Source: Glycomyces sp. YM15
Lineage (GTDB): Bacteria; Actinomycetota; Actinomycetes; Mycobacteriales; Micromonosporaceae
Direction of reading: 5' to 3'
Assembly (NCBI RefSeq): GCF_016918015.1
Contig: NZ_JAERMK010000004.1
Span: forward strand, 1 to 64,000
DNA length: 64,000 nucleotides
Shown here: positions 1 through 7,393 of the stretch, in pieces
Numbering within the stretch: position 1 is the first letter of the stretch
Layout: the number at the start of each line of letters is the position of its first letter
Notes under the pieces: model-generated
Seen by the model: only the letters and a program-made list of their open reading frames with translations
What the model was told of the DNA's origin: nothing
The model's database searches: none
Position numbers and translations under genes: made by a program

Positions 1-102
1 GGCCTGTGCCTTGACGTGGCGGCGGCTGCGACCGCCAACGGCTCCAAGGTCCAACTCTGGTCCTGCCACGGCGGCACCAACCAACGCTGGACCCTCACCT
101 AA
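1..102 (+). CDS. C-terminal end of a ricin-type lectin (CBM13) protein, partial
   Basis: Frame 1 is open from the first base to a TAA at 100-102 and gives 33 residues with the ricin B-trefoil signature: a CLD-type strand, ANGSKVQLWSC, then NQRWTLT. The same closing repeat ([11 protein letters not shown]...NQQWTLR) ends the GH12 enzyme at 16609-17760, so this is probably the last beta-trefoil repeat of a secreted carbohydrate-active enzyme whose catalytic part lies to the left. The catalytic family cannot be told from this fragment. Confidence 0.85.
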   Translation, partial: GLCLDVAAAATANGSKVQLWSCHGGTNQRWTLT

Positions 103-114
103 ACCGATCCGACC

Positions 115-147
115 GGCGGGCCCCGAGCAGCACGTTCGGGGCCCGCC
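115..147. terminator. Strong intrinsic terminator after the CBM13 protein
   Basis: A perfect 12-bp G+C-rich inverted repeat (arms 115-126 and 136-147, 9-nt loop) starts 13 nt after the stop codon. There is no long T tract, as is usual in high-GC actinobacteria. It could also stop transcripts arriving from the minus-strand operon that ends at 322. Confidence 0.75.
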
Positions 148-321
148 TTCGTCCTGTTCCCCGGCCATCGCAGGACGCTGATGTCAGACCCAGGTGGGCA
201 GGTCCCCTTCGGCGTAGTCCGGTCCACCGACCGAGTCGAGTTCGATGAACGCGGCGCCGTACGCGCCGGTCGGTGGAGCGCCGCTCGGAGGAATCGCTCT
301 TGTGGACTCCGGAACCGCCTG

Positions 322-1383
322 TTACGGGGCCAGCGTGATGGCGCCGACCTGCGCCTGCAGGCTGAGCTCGGCGGCTTTCAGCGCGTGCGCCTGGGTCATG
401 GCGGTCTCGGTGCGGTCGAGGCAGTCGCGTATGAGCTGCCCGAAGTAGGGGAACCCGGTCATGCCGTTCGCGTCGAACCGGTACTGGGCCTCCTGGTTCA
501 CGAGGAGGACCTGGCCGGAGCCGTTGTCGGTGCCGATGTCGATGTACTTGCGCAGCTCGAGGTAACCGTCGGTTCCCAGTAGGAGTGTGCGGCCGTCGCC
601 GAAGACGCCGAGCCCGTCGGGGGTCAACCAGTCGACGCGCACGTATCCGGTCGTGCCGTTGTCGAGGATGACGTGGGCGTCGCCGAAGTCCTGCAGGCCG
701 GGGGTGTCGGGGTGGGCGTAGTTCGCGATCGTGGAGGTGGACACGCGCCCGTCGGCCGCGCCCGTGTAATAGAGCATCTGCTCGAAGTTGTGGCTGCCGA
801 TGTCGCAGAGGATCCCGCCGTACCGGGCGGGATCGTAGAACCAGTCCGGCCGCCCGTCGCCGACGCGATGGGGGCCGAAGCACACGACCTGCAGCACCTC
901 GCCGATCGCGCCGCGCTCGATGAGCTGGCCGGCGAGGATCGCGGCCTCGGCGTGGATCCGCTCGCCGTAGTACACCGCGTACTTGCGCCCGGTGCGGGCG
1001 GTCGCTTCGCGGACTGCCTCGAGCTGCGCGAACGTGGTCATCGGCGCCTTGTCGACGAACGCGTCCTTGCCGGCCTCGATGGCGCGCAGACCGATCGGGG
1101 CCCGCTCGGAGGGGATCGCCGCCGTCGCGACGAGGCGCACGTCGGGGTCGCCGAGCACCTCCTGCTCCGACGAGGCGATGCGCGCGGTCGGGTACCGCTG
1201 CGCGAACGCGGCCGCCCGTTCGGGGTCGTCGTCGAACACCCATGTCACGGTCGCACCGGCACCGATGAGGCCATCGGTCATGCCGAAGATGTGGCCGTGG
1301 TCGAGGCCGATGGCGGCGAACGCGAACTCGCCGCGCTCGACGACGGGTTGCGGGAGGGGGTCGAACGTGTACGGATGGTTCAT
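322..1383 (-). CDS. Gfo/Idh/MocA-family oxidoreductase
   Basis: 353-residue NAD(P)-dependent sugar or polyol oxidoreductase-like protein, predicted cytoplasmic. The N-terminal nucleotide-binding half begins near residue 18 (FAAIGLDHGHIFG), although the usual GxGxxG is degenerate. The conserved lysine region reads GKDAFVDKAPM, near the place of the family's EKP motif, and the C-terminal half carries a GGILCDIGSHNFEQ stretch typical of the family's substrate domain. The start at 1383 (MNHPYTF) is chosen because it overlaps the preceding cupin gene's stop by 4 bp. It is last in the operon 3238-322. The substrate is unknown; the neighbouring LacI regulator points to a sugar or sugar-acid derivative. 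Confidence 0.85.
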   Translation of the reverse strand: MNHPYTFDPLPQPVVERGEFAFAAIGLDHGHIFGMTDGLIGAGATVTWVFDDDPERAAAFAQRYPTARIASSEQEVLGDPDVRLVATAAIPSERAPIGLRAIEAGKDAFVDKAPMTTFAQLEAVREATARTGRKYAVYYGERIHAEAAILAGQLIERGAIGEVLQVVCFGPHRVGDGRPDWFYDPARYGGILCDIGSHNFEQMLYYTGAADGRVSTSTIANYAHPDTPGLQDFGDAHVILDNGTTGYVRVDWLTPDGLGVFGDGRTLLLGTDGYLELRKYIDIGTDNGSGQVLLVNQEAQYRFDANGMTGFPYFGQLIRDCLDRTETAMTQAHALKAAELSLQAQVGAITLAP

Positions 1384-2111
1384 CGGGAGCGCTTCTCGAC
1401 GTCGGTGACGTCGTAGGTGCGCAAGCGGCCGCACATGCCGAATCCGCGCTCTCCCGCGGACGGGATCGCCTGGTGCACACGGGCCTCGCCCAGGTGCGCG
1501 ATGTCGCCGCGAGCGACCGCCTCGGTCAGCGCGAGCGATTGCTCGGCCTGCGCGAGCGGGCGTTCGCGCACGAGCCGGCTCCAGCCCGCGGCGCGGTCCT
1601 GGACGAGGGCGCCCGCTGCCACGTGGAAATCCTCGAGTGGTCCGCGGTTCCCTGCGGTGACCGCGTCGCGCAGGGCCTCGAATCCGTTCACGGCGAGATC
1701 GCGGCGCTTCGCCGCGCGTTCGGCCCGGCCGTGCTCGTCGCCGAGGGAGGCCGCTTTCGCGTACGCGGCGGGGTCCGCGACGATCGCGGAAGGGAAGGTC
1801 ATGACCGCGTCCCCGGCCTCGGGCAGGCCGGCGTTGCTCATCAGTACGACGACCTTCAGTCCCCCGCGGTTGACGGCGCGGTGGATCGTGCCGGGGGTGA
1901 ACCATACGACCGATCCCGCTTCGAGCTCGGTCTCGTGGAAGCCGTCGCCGTCGATCGTCTGGAGCGCGCCGCGGCCCTCGGCGACGATGTACGCCTCGGT
2001 CGAGACGAGGTGCATGTGGGGGCTGCCGCCGCAGATGCCGTCGGGCGCGGCGCCTTCATAGACGTCGAGATGGGACAGCGAGGTCCCGCCGGGGAACGAC
2101 GACTGGCTCAT
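1380..2111 (-). CDS. Cupin-domain protein
   Basis: 243 residues. The N-terminal half (about 25-110) has the cupin fold pattern: HMHLVSTEAYIVAEGRG (cupin motif 1 with His-x-His and a downstream Glu) and a second motif ending in PGTIHRAVN. It may be a sugar isomerase, epimerase or metal-dependent dioxygenase-like enzyme. The C-terminal half is helical with no recognised domain. The gene overlaps its neighbours by 4 bp on both sides, so it is translationally coupled to two Gfo/Idh/MocA enzymes and probably acts in the same carbohydrate pathway. No signal peptide. Confidence 0.8.
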   Translation of the reverse strand: MSQSSFPGGTSLSHLDVYEGAAPDGICGGSPHMHLVSTEAYIVAEGRGALQTIDGDGFHETELEAGSVVWFTPGTIHRAVNRGGLKVVVLMSNAGLPEAGDAVMTFPSAIVADPAAYAKAASLGDEHGRAERAAKRRDLAVNGFEALRDAVTAGNRGPLEDFHVAAGALVQDRAAGWSRLVRERPLAQAEQSLALTEAVARGDIAHLGEARVHQAIPSAGERGFGMCGRLRTYDVTDVEKRSR

Positions 2112-3238
2112 GACGCCGCCTCGGCGAGCGAGCGCTGCTTCTCGTGGAAGCGCGGAGCCCGCTCCACGAGCCTCCCGGCCCGGTAGTAGGGGTCGTCGGC
2201 CTCCAGCGGCAGCGCTACGAACGCCCGCTCGATGCCGGCCTTGTAGATAGCCGTGACGACTTCGATCGCCGCGCGACCGTCCCGCCCGTCCGCGATCGGC
2301 GCCCGCCCGTCGCGGATCGCGGCGAGGAGATCCCCGATCTGCCCCTCATGCCCGTGGTGACGCAGCGGCTCGCGCTCGGCGACCACCGCCTCGATGGCCG
2401 CCACCAGCTCGGGATCGCCGCCCTGCGCGGGGAACCCGCCGCCGTCGGACCGTTCGGCGATCACGTTCCACGGCTGGGACACCCGGGCCTTCTCCCCCTG
2501 GATGACGATCTCCTGCTCCTCACCGTGGTGGACCACGGAGCTCGTCAGCTGGGCCAGGCCCCGCTCGTACCGGAACACGGCGACCGAGAGGTCTTCGACC
2601 TCGCTGTTGCCGTGCTGCGCGTTCGCGAGCATCGCCGTGATCTCGGTCGGGCTCCCCAGCAGCCACAGCAGCAGGTCGATGTGGTGGATCGCGTGGTTGA
2701 GCGTGCAGCCGCCGCCTTCCTTCTCCCAGGTGCCGCGCCACCACAGGTCGTAGTAGGGCAGGCCCCGCCACCACGCCGAGTCCACGCGCACATGCGAGAT
2801 GGCTCCGAGGAGTCCTGAGTCGAGGACGCTCTTGAGGGAGGCGAGGTCGTCGCGGAAACGGTTCTGCGCCACCACCGAGAGGAGCTTGCCCGAGCGCTCC
2901 TGCGCCGCGAGCATCGCATCGCACTCCTCGAGCGACGGGGCCATCGGTTTCTCCACCAGGACGTTCACGCCCGCGTCCAGCGCGGCGACCGCCAGCGCCG
3001 CATGCGTCGACGGCGGCGTCGCGATGCTCACCAGGTCGAGGTTCGCCTCCGCGATCATCTGCAGGGGGTCGTCGTATCCGACCGCGGCCGTCAGCCCGAA
3101 CGACGCGGCCTTCGCTGAGGCCTTGCCCGGCATCACATCGGCGAGCGCGACGATCTCGCACTCCTCCGGGAACGCGAGATATCCGCCGACATGCGCGCCG
3201 GCGATCCCGCCGGTCCCGATGATTCCAATCCTGAGCAT
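2108..3238 (-). CDS. Gfo/Idh/MocA-family oxidoreductase
   Basis: 376-residue NAD(P)-dependent dehydrogenase-like protein. It starts with a clear Rossmann motif (LRIGIIGTGGIAGAH), has the classic VLVEKPMAPS catalytic lysine motif near residue 100, and a GGGCTLNHAIHHIDLL stretch in the substrate domain with the family's His pair. I prefer the ATG at 3238, because the Rossmann strand begins directly after it; an in-frame ATG at 3250 would add four residues, and neither has an ideal Shine-Dalgarno. It is first gene of a three-gene operon with the cupin protein and a second Gfo enzyme, divergent from the LacI regulator at 3351, which is probably its local repressor. Confidence 0.9.
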   Translation of the reverse strand: MLRIGIIGTGGIAGAHVGGYLAFPEECEIVALADVMPGKASAKAASFGLTAAVGYDDPLQMIAEANLDLVSIATPPSTHAALAVAALDAGVNVLVEKPMAPSLEECDAMLAAQERSGKLLSVVAQNRFRDDLASLKSVLDSGLLGAISHVRVDSAWWRGLPYYDLWWRGTWEKEGGGCTLNHAIHHIDLLLWLLGSPTEITAMLANAQHGNSEVEDLSVAVFRYERGLAQLTSSVVHHGEEQEIVIQGEKARVSQPWNVIAERSDGGGFPAQGGDPELVAAIEAVVAEREPLRHHGHEGQIGDLLAAIRDGRAPIADGRDGRAAIEVVTAIYKAGIERAFVALPLEADDPYYRAGRLVERAPRFHEKQRSLAEAAS

Positions 3239-3253
3239 GCTTCCTCGCATTTT

Positions 3254-3280
3254 CTACTACGTATTACTAAGACGTAGTAG
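3254..3280. promoter_or_regulatory. Candidate LacI operator in divergent promoter
   Basis: A perfect 9-bp inverted repeat, CTACTACGT...ACGTAGTAG, with a 9-bp spacer lies in the short gap between the Gfo/Idh operon and the LacI gene. It is much more A+T-rich than its surroundings and a partial third copy (GTAGTA, 3281-3286) follows. By position it should control both directions. Binding by the adjacent LacI protein is inferred. The spacing is wider than a usual LacI palindrome, so binding by another regulator is possible. Confidence 0.55.
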
Positions 3281-3350
3281 GTAGTATGAGCACGGCACAC
3301 CCGCCGGGTCAAGGCCTGAGCGCGGGATTCCCGAGATGGAGGATGCAGGC

Positions 3351-4352
3351 ATGGGGAAACGCCCGACCAGTCACGACGTCGCGAGACTCGCCGGAGTCTC
3401 GCAGTCGACCGTCTCGTTCGTGTTCACCGGGCGCGCCGGCATCTCGACCGCCACCCGCGACAAGGTCATGAGCGCGGCCGCGGAACTCAACTACCGCCCC
3501 AACCTCGCCGCACGCTCCATGCGCACGCAGCGGACCGGGCGGCTCGCGATCGTCATCCCCTTCCCGGGGCTGAGCCTCGGACCGCTCCTCGAGGGCGCGG
3601 TGACCACCGCGCGCGAGACCGGCTACATGGTCGAAGTCGTCAACCTGCCGCAGGACCCTGACGAGCATGCGCAGGAGGTCGACGCGATCCTCAACTCGTT
3701 CGAGTACGAGGGGGTCCTCTCGTTCTCCCCGATACCGACCCCGCGGATGTCGTCCGCGGCGGCCGCTCCCGCGTTCCTCGCCCTCACCGAGTTCGACGAG
3801 GAAATGCACGCCACGGGCGCGTTCAGCGACGCGCGTCCGCTCGTGGAGATGATGGAACATCTCGTCGGCCTCGGGCACCGGCGGTTCCTGCACATCGCGG
3901 GCCCTGCCGACTACCCCGCAGCGGTCGCACGCCGCGATGCCTACCTCGCGACCGTCGATCGGCTCGAGTTGGAGTCCGTCGGTGTCGTGGGCGGCGACTG
4001 GAGCGGCATCCATGCTGGGGAATGTGTCGGCGAGCTGCCGGACGACGTTCCCCCGCTCGCGATCATCGCCGCGAACGACGTCCTCGCGGCAGGGGCCATC
4101 CGGGCTTCTCTCCAACGTGGATGGTCCGTTCCCGGGGACGTGAGCGTGACCGGCTGGGACGACGTGCCACTGAGTCTCCACTTCCTCCCGTCCATCACAA
4201 CGGTCTCCCAGGATCGGCGGCGCCTCGGCGCCTACTCGATGCGCCGCCTGATCGCCGCGATCCGCAGGGACGAGGCGCCCGAACAGGAAGCGGACCTGCA
4301 GCAGGTCATCTGGCGCGAGTCGATCGCACCGCCCCGCCGGCCCGGCGCCTGA
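3351..4352 (+). CDS. LacI-family transcriptional regulator
   Basis: 333 residues. The N-terminal helix-turn-helix is textbook (TSHDVARLAGVSQSTVSFV...), followed by the hinge helix region (YRPNLAARSMR) and a periplasmic-binding-protein-like effector domain ending in WDDVPLS...ITTVSQDRRRLG. The ATG at 3351 is chosen over 3336 because a GGAGG (3338-3342) sits 8 nt upstream of it. It is transcribed away from the Gfo/Idh-cupin operon across the palindrome at 3254-3280 and so is the likely sugar-responsive repressor of that operon. The effector is unknown. Confidence 0.92.
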   Translation: MGKRPTSHDVARLAGVSQSTVSFVFTGRAGISTATRDKVMSAAAELNYRPNLAARSMRTQRTGRLAIVIPFPGLSLGPLLEGAVTTARETGYMVEVVNLPQDPDEHAQEVDAILNSFEYEGVLSFSPIPTPRMSSAAAAPAFLALTEFDEEMHATGAFSDARPLVEMMEHLVGLGHRRFLHIAGPADYPAAVARRDAYLATVDRLELESVGVVGGDWSGIHAGECVGELPDDVPPLAIIAANDVLAAGAIRASLQRGWSVPGDVSVTGWDDVPLSLHFLPSITTVSQDRRRLGAYSMRRLIAAIRRDEAPEQEADLQQVIWRESIAPPRRPGA

Positions 4353-4686
4353 TCGCGTTCAGCGGCAGGCGGCGCCGTGGAAGCGGTCGTTCCTGCAGCG
4401 CCGACACCGGTTCGCACTCCGGTCGCATGGAACCGGTCGACCTGCAGGGCCGATCGCCTGCGGCGGTCCATGGCGCATCGGCGTGCGAGAATCACGTCCA
4501 CGACGGGAGCATGACGATCCGCGAGCGACGCGTCCCGGACCTCGCGCAGGTGCAGGGCCGCCGTTCGGAAAGCCAGGGCGCGCAACAGCAACTGGGCCCA
4601 ATTCGCGTTGATCGTCGGCGGCTCGCCCGCGGCGAAGAGGACGTTGCCGAGCAGGTCGCCACGGATGAGCCGCGATGGCGACTCGG
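4353..4686. other. 334-bp gap between convergent genes; one doubtful minus ORF
   Basis: No recognisable gene. On the minus strand a reading frame opens with TTG at 4690, overlapping the NlpC/P60 stop codon as TTGA, and runs to 4232. Its first 70 or so residues (LTESPSRLIRGDLLGNVLF...) look protein-like, but the rest is Arg/Ala-rich and runs antisense into the lacI gene. I do not call it as a gene. No strong terminator hairpin was seen between the two converging genes. Confidence 0.35.
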
Positions 4687-5682
4687 TCAATTCCCAACAC
4701 GCCGATAACCGTCGACGGGCAGGAAGTCGAGGGAGGCGACCTTCACGGTGTCACCCGGTTTGGTGGCGTGGACTACCTGGTTCCGGCCGACGTAGATCGC
4801 GACGTGTCCCAAGTTGTGCGAGAAGACCAGATCGCCAGGGGCGAGGTCGCCGCGGTCGAGCGGTTCGGACGCGGCCCATTGCGATTGGGACGTGCGGGGA
4901 AGATCCACTCCCGACTGCGAATAGGCGGCTACGACCAGGCCCGAGCAGTCGTAGGCGTTCGGGCCGGCCATTCCTGAACCGTACGGCTTCCCCACCTGGT
5001 CGTAGGCGAAGGCAACTGCCGAACTCGTGGTGGCTGGAGCCGGTCCGGGGTCTGCTGAAGTCGAGGTTGAGCGGGTGGCCGCTTCCCCGCGTTCGCGCTC
5101 GCGTTCGCGCCCGCGCTCGCGCTCGCGTTCCTCTGCTTCCTCGAGCGCGTCCCGTGCCGTTCGAATGACCTCGGACAGATCCTCGGACCGGTGGGTGAGT
5201 CGAGTGAGCATCGGAGCGATCACGACGAGGCGTTCGCGGGCTCGCTCGGAGGCCTCGTAGCGGAGGGCTTGCTCGGTCCGCAGCTCGGCCAGCGGCTCGA
5301 ACTTGCTCGAAAGGTCACCGCTCGCAGCGTCGACCGCTTCGGTGGCCCGTGTGAGTTGGGCTTCGATCGTGCCGAATTCCAGATTGGCCTGCTCGATCAG
5401 AGCGCTCAGTTCCGACTGTTCGGCTGCGAGTCGTTCCGTCTCATCCTTGACGGAAGCGCGATCCTGCAAGAGATCGTCGACGTGCGCCCGGATCTCGGAA
5501 CTGTCGGCCCGGGCGAGATCGATGTCATCAGCATGCGCTGGCGTCCCAGCTACGGCGATTACCGCCGTGAAGTGCGCCAACACCAGTGCGGCCCTCCTGC
5601 GGACCGTCGCAGCATGGACGAGGGGGCACTTCCGCGGTGAGACGAGATCGGGTTCGAGCTGTTTCGGCACGGACATCGTCAT
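4687..5682 (-). CDS. Secreted coiled-coil NlpC/P60 peptidoglycan hydrolase
   Basis: 331 residues, likely cleaving cell-wall peptide stems. After a basic N-terminus and hydrophobic segment ending APAHA-like (GTPAHADD, near residue 50) comes a long coiled coil (about 55-190), then an unusual Arg/Glu run (ERERERGRERERERGE), a Ser/Thr/Pro linker, and a C-terminal NlpC/P60 domain. The catalytic Cys lies in NAYDCSGLVVAAY (about 246) and the His in LGHVAIYVG (about 293). The architecture matches RipA/RPF2-type actinobacterial wall hydrolases, where the coiled coil restrains activity. The start at 5682 is supported by GGGAGG at about 5694-5699; longer in-frame starts would spoil the signal sequence. 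Confidence 0.88.
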   Translation of the reverse strand: MTMSVPKQLEPDLVSPRKCPLVHAATVRRRAALVLAHFTAVIAVAGTPAHADDIDLARADSSEIRAHVDDLLQDRASVKDETERLAAEQSELSALIEQANLEFGTIEAQLTRATEAVDAASGDLSSKFEPLAELRTEQALRYEASERARERLVVIAPMLTRLTHRSEDLSEVIRTARDALEEAEERERERGRERERERGEAATRSTSTSADPGPAPATTSSAVAFAYDQVGKPYGSGMAGPNAYDCSGLVVAAYSQSGVDLPRTSQSQWAASEPLDRGDLAPGDLVFSHNLGHVAIYVGRNQVVHATKPGDTVKVASLDFLPVDGYRRVGN

Positions 5683-6202
5683 CGGCTCATTCGCCTCCCA
5701 CCGAACCGTCGGCCGGACGTGATGGGGCGCAATGTGAATGAGTTGCGATGGCATCCATGGATGTCCTCCCTGCTGCGATCCGGCAGCCCCCCTCATGAGG
5801 GCGCCGCTTTCTCCCTACGCTGACGCGGTCTCGCAGCATTCGAAGGAGTTCTCGGAAGTTCGACACGTCGAGTACCGATCGTCGTATGGTGTCCGGTTTC
5901 ACGCCGCATCACGGGTTTGCCGGAAACGCCTTGATGTTAGGTGAGCAGCTTTCATGTTGAACTCGTCGAATTGCGAGAGTCCCTTGTAAAGGATCGCCCT
6001 GGCTGACTGGATCGTCGGGGCGTCCCGAGGCGTCCGGCCCAAGGCAGGAGGCTCTGCGGGTGTCGTACGGCGAGCCTCGCTCGCCGAACTACAGGAGGGG
6101 ACGTTGATTTCGAGCGTGGATTCGCGAATTCGGTGACGTTCCTGCGGTTCATGAATAGCCTCGGAAACGTCAGATTTGCAACTCCAATGGAGGGTGACGT
6201 CG
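5683..6202. other. 520-bp intergenic region with a hairpin, no gene recognised
   Basis: This gap separates two divergently transcribed secreted-protein genes and should contain both promoters. A perfect 8-bp stem with a 3-nt loop lies at 6068-6086. It is followed by an AGGAGGGG (6093-6100) placed 3 nt before a TTG that opens only a 10-codon frame (6104-6136), possibly a leader peptide but unproven. A 10-bp palindrome, ATTCGCGAAT, is at 6120-6129. No other supported ORF. Confidence 0.4.
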
Positions 6203-6871
6203 ATGAAGATGTCCAAGAAGAAACGAGCAAAGATCATTCGCCGCGTGGCGACGGGAGCGGTCGCCGCGTCGGCCGTGGGCGTGGCGGTCGCGGGGGTCGC
6301 CGTCGCCGCTCAGCGGACCGAACAAGTCGTTCCCAAGCTCCCCGCGCCGGGCGCGACCATCGAGGTGGATCTCGCCTCGAAGGGGCTCGAGCTGATCTTC
6401 GTGGGCCAGAAGGTCAAGACCGGCCCGCTCAAGGGCAAGGCCACGTTCGAGGTCGAGCCGAACAAGGGCGACCCGTCCTCGGTGCAGACGAGGATCACCG
6501 AGTTCTACCTGACCTCGCCGGCCAAGCAGGGCGGCATCACGATCGCCATCGAGCCGGCCAACCGGAACAACAAGGAGCGGTCCGTGCTGCGGCACAACCG
6601 TTCGGAGTCGACGAAGTTCCAGCACACCCTCAAGGTGCCGCTCAACATCACGGTCCGGTACCCCGAGGTCTTGGGGCTGCCGGCCGACACCGAGGAGCCG
6701 CTGACCCTGAAGGCGCAGGACGCGGCCGTCCTCGTCGCGAAGCTGAACGGCTTCCCGGCCAGGGGAGCCCGCTACAAGCTCAAGGACACGACCGAGCTGT
6801 CGCTCCCTGGCCAGCAGGGCAGTGACGTGGCGACGATCGTGAAGTTCCCGATCAGGCTGGAAGGCTTGTAG
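6203..6871 (+). CDS. Hypothetical exported protein
   Basis: 222 residues, not recognised. The N-terminus (MKMSKKKRAKIIRRVATG...) is strongly basic and followed by an Ala/Val-rich hydrophobic stretch to about residue 32, typical of a signal peptide or membrane anchor. The remainder is beta-rich with conspicuous Lys/Glu and no catalytic motif or cysteine. The ATG at 6203 has a GGAGGG (6189-6194) 8 nt upstream. It stands alone between long gaps, which suggests a single-gene unit. A wall-associated or extracellular role is inferred only from the signal sequence. Confidence 0.7.
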   Translation: MKMSKKKRAKIIRRVATGAVAASAVGVAVAGVAVAAQRTEQVVPKLPAPGATIEVDLASKGLELIFVGQKVKTGPLKGKATFEVEPNKGDPSSVQTRITEFYLTSPAKQGGITIAIEPANRNNKERSVLRHNRSESTKFQHTLKVPLNITVRYPEVLGLPADTEEPLTLKAQDAAVLVAKLNGFPARGARYKLKDTTELSLPGQQGSDVATIVKFPIRLEGL

Positions 6872-7350
6872 GGCGCGACCACGAAGCCGGTGAGGCTCCG
6901 GCGAGCGGCTGTCGCACGACGACGGGTGCTCGCCGGAGACCGCAACCTGCGCCGCCTCCTGCTGTCCGAGCCGCATGCCTCCGGGCATCGACTGGTCGAC
7001 CGTGTGCTTGGACGGCAGCCGCATTCGGACGAAGCGGGGCCGCGCCGGAACCGGGCCCTCGTCAGCACACCGCGGACGTCCAGGCTCGAAGCACCACATC
7101 GCCTGCGACAGCGCAGGTATCCCGCTCACGTCACCCGCGCAGGGAAGGTGCCCGACATCATTGCGGCGCCGAACCTCGTGAAGTCCATCCCACACCTTGC
7201 CGGCGTGTGGGCCGGCCGCGCCTCCGCCAGGACACGATCCCGGCTGATGGCGGTGACGATTCAGCTGCGTTCCGGGCCCGACTGCGCGCCACGCGGACTG
7301 GCTTCCAGCCGCGACACGCCTTCGAGGCCCCGTGGCCCGGGTATGGGATG
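6872..7350. other. Long gap between convergent genes, nothing recognised
   Basis: About 480 bp with no supported coding frame on either strand: the frames that cross it are antisense extensions lacking ribosome-binding sites. A weak 7-bp hairpin (7189-7195 with 7205-7211) is visible. The region could hold a degraded gene, but I see no family motif. Confidence 0.4.
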
Positions 7351-7379
7351 GGCCGCCGACGCGAGAAGCGTCGGCGGCC
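7351..7379. terminator. Intrinsic terminator of the GH5 endoglucanase gene
   Basis: A perfect 12-bp inverted repeat (7351-7362 and 7368-7379, 5-nt loop GAGAA) begins 15 nt beyond the minus-strand stop codon of the GH5 gene. Its position and stability fit a factor-independent terminator. Confidence 0.8.
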
Positions 7380-7393
7380 GTGGGCGGTCTTGG

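Noticed and set aside
4232-4690. Minus-strand frame starting TTG and overlapping the NlpC/P60 stop
   Set aside because: The first part looks plausible, but most of it is Arg/Ala-rich and it runs antisense into lacI; no recognisable family. Kept only as a note on the gap.
5088-5133. Repeat array considered as CRISPR or tandem repeat element
   Set aside because: Hexamer units without spacers, fully in frame within a coding sequence.
6104-6136. Ten-codon TTG frame behind a strong AGGAGGGG, possible leader peptide
   Set aside because: Spacing from the Shine-Dalgarno is short, the peptide has no regulatory residue pattern, and no attenuator structure follows before the gene at 6203.
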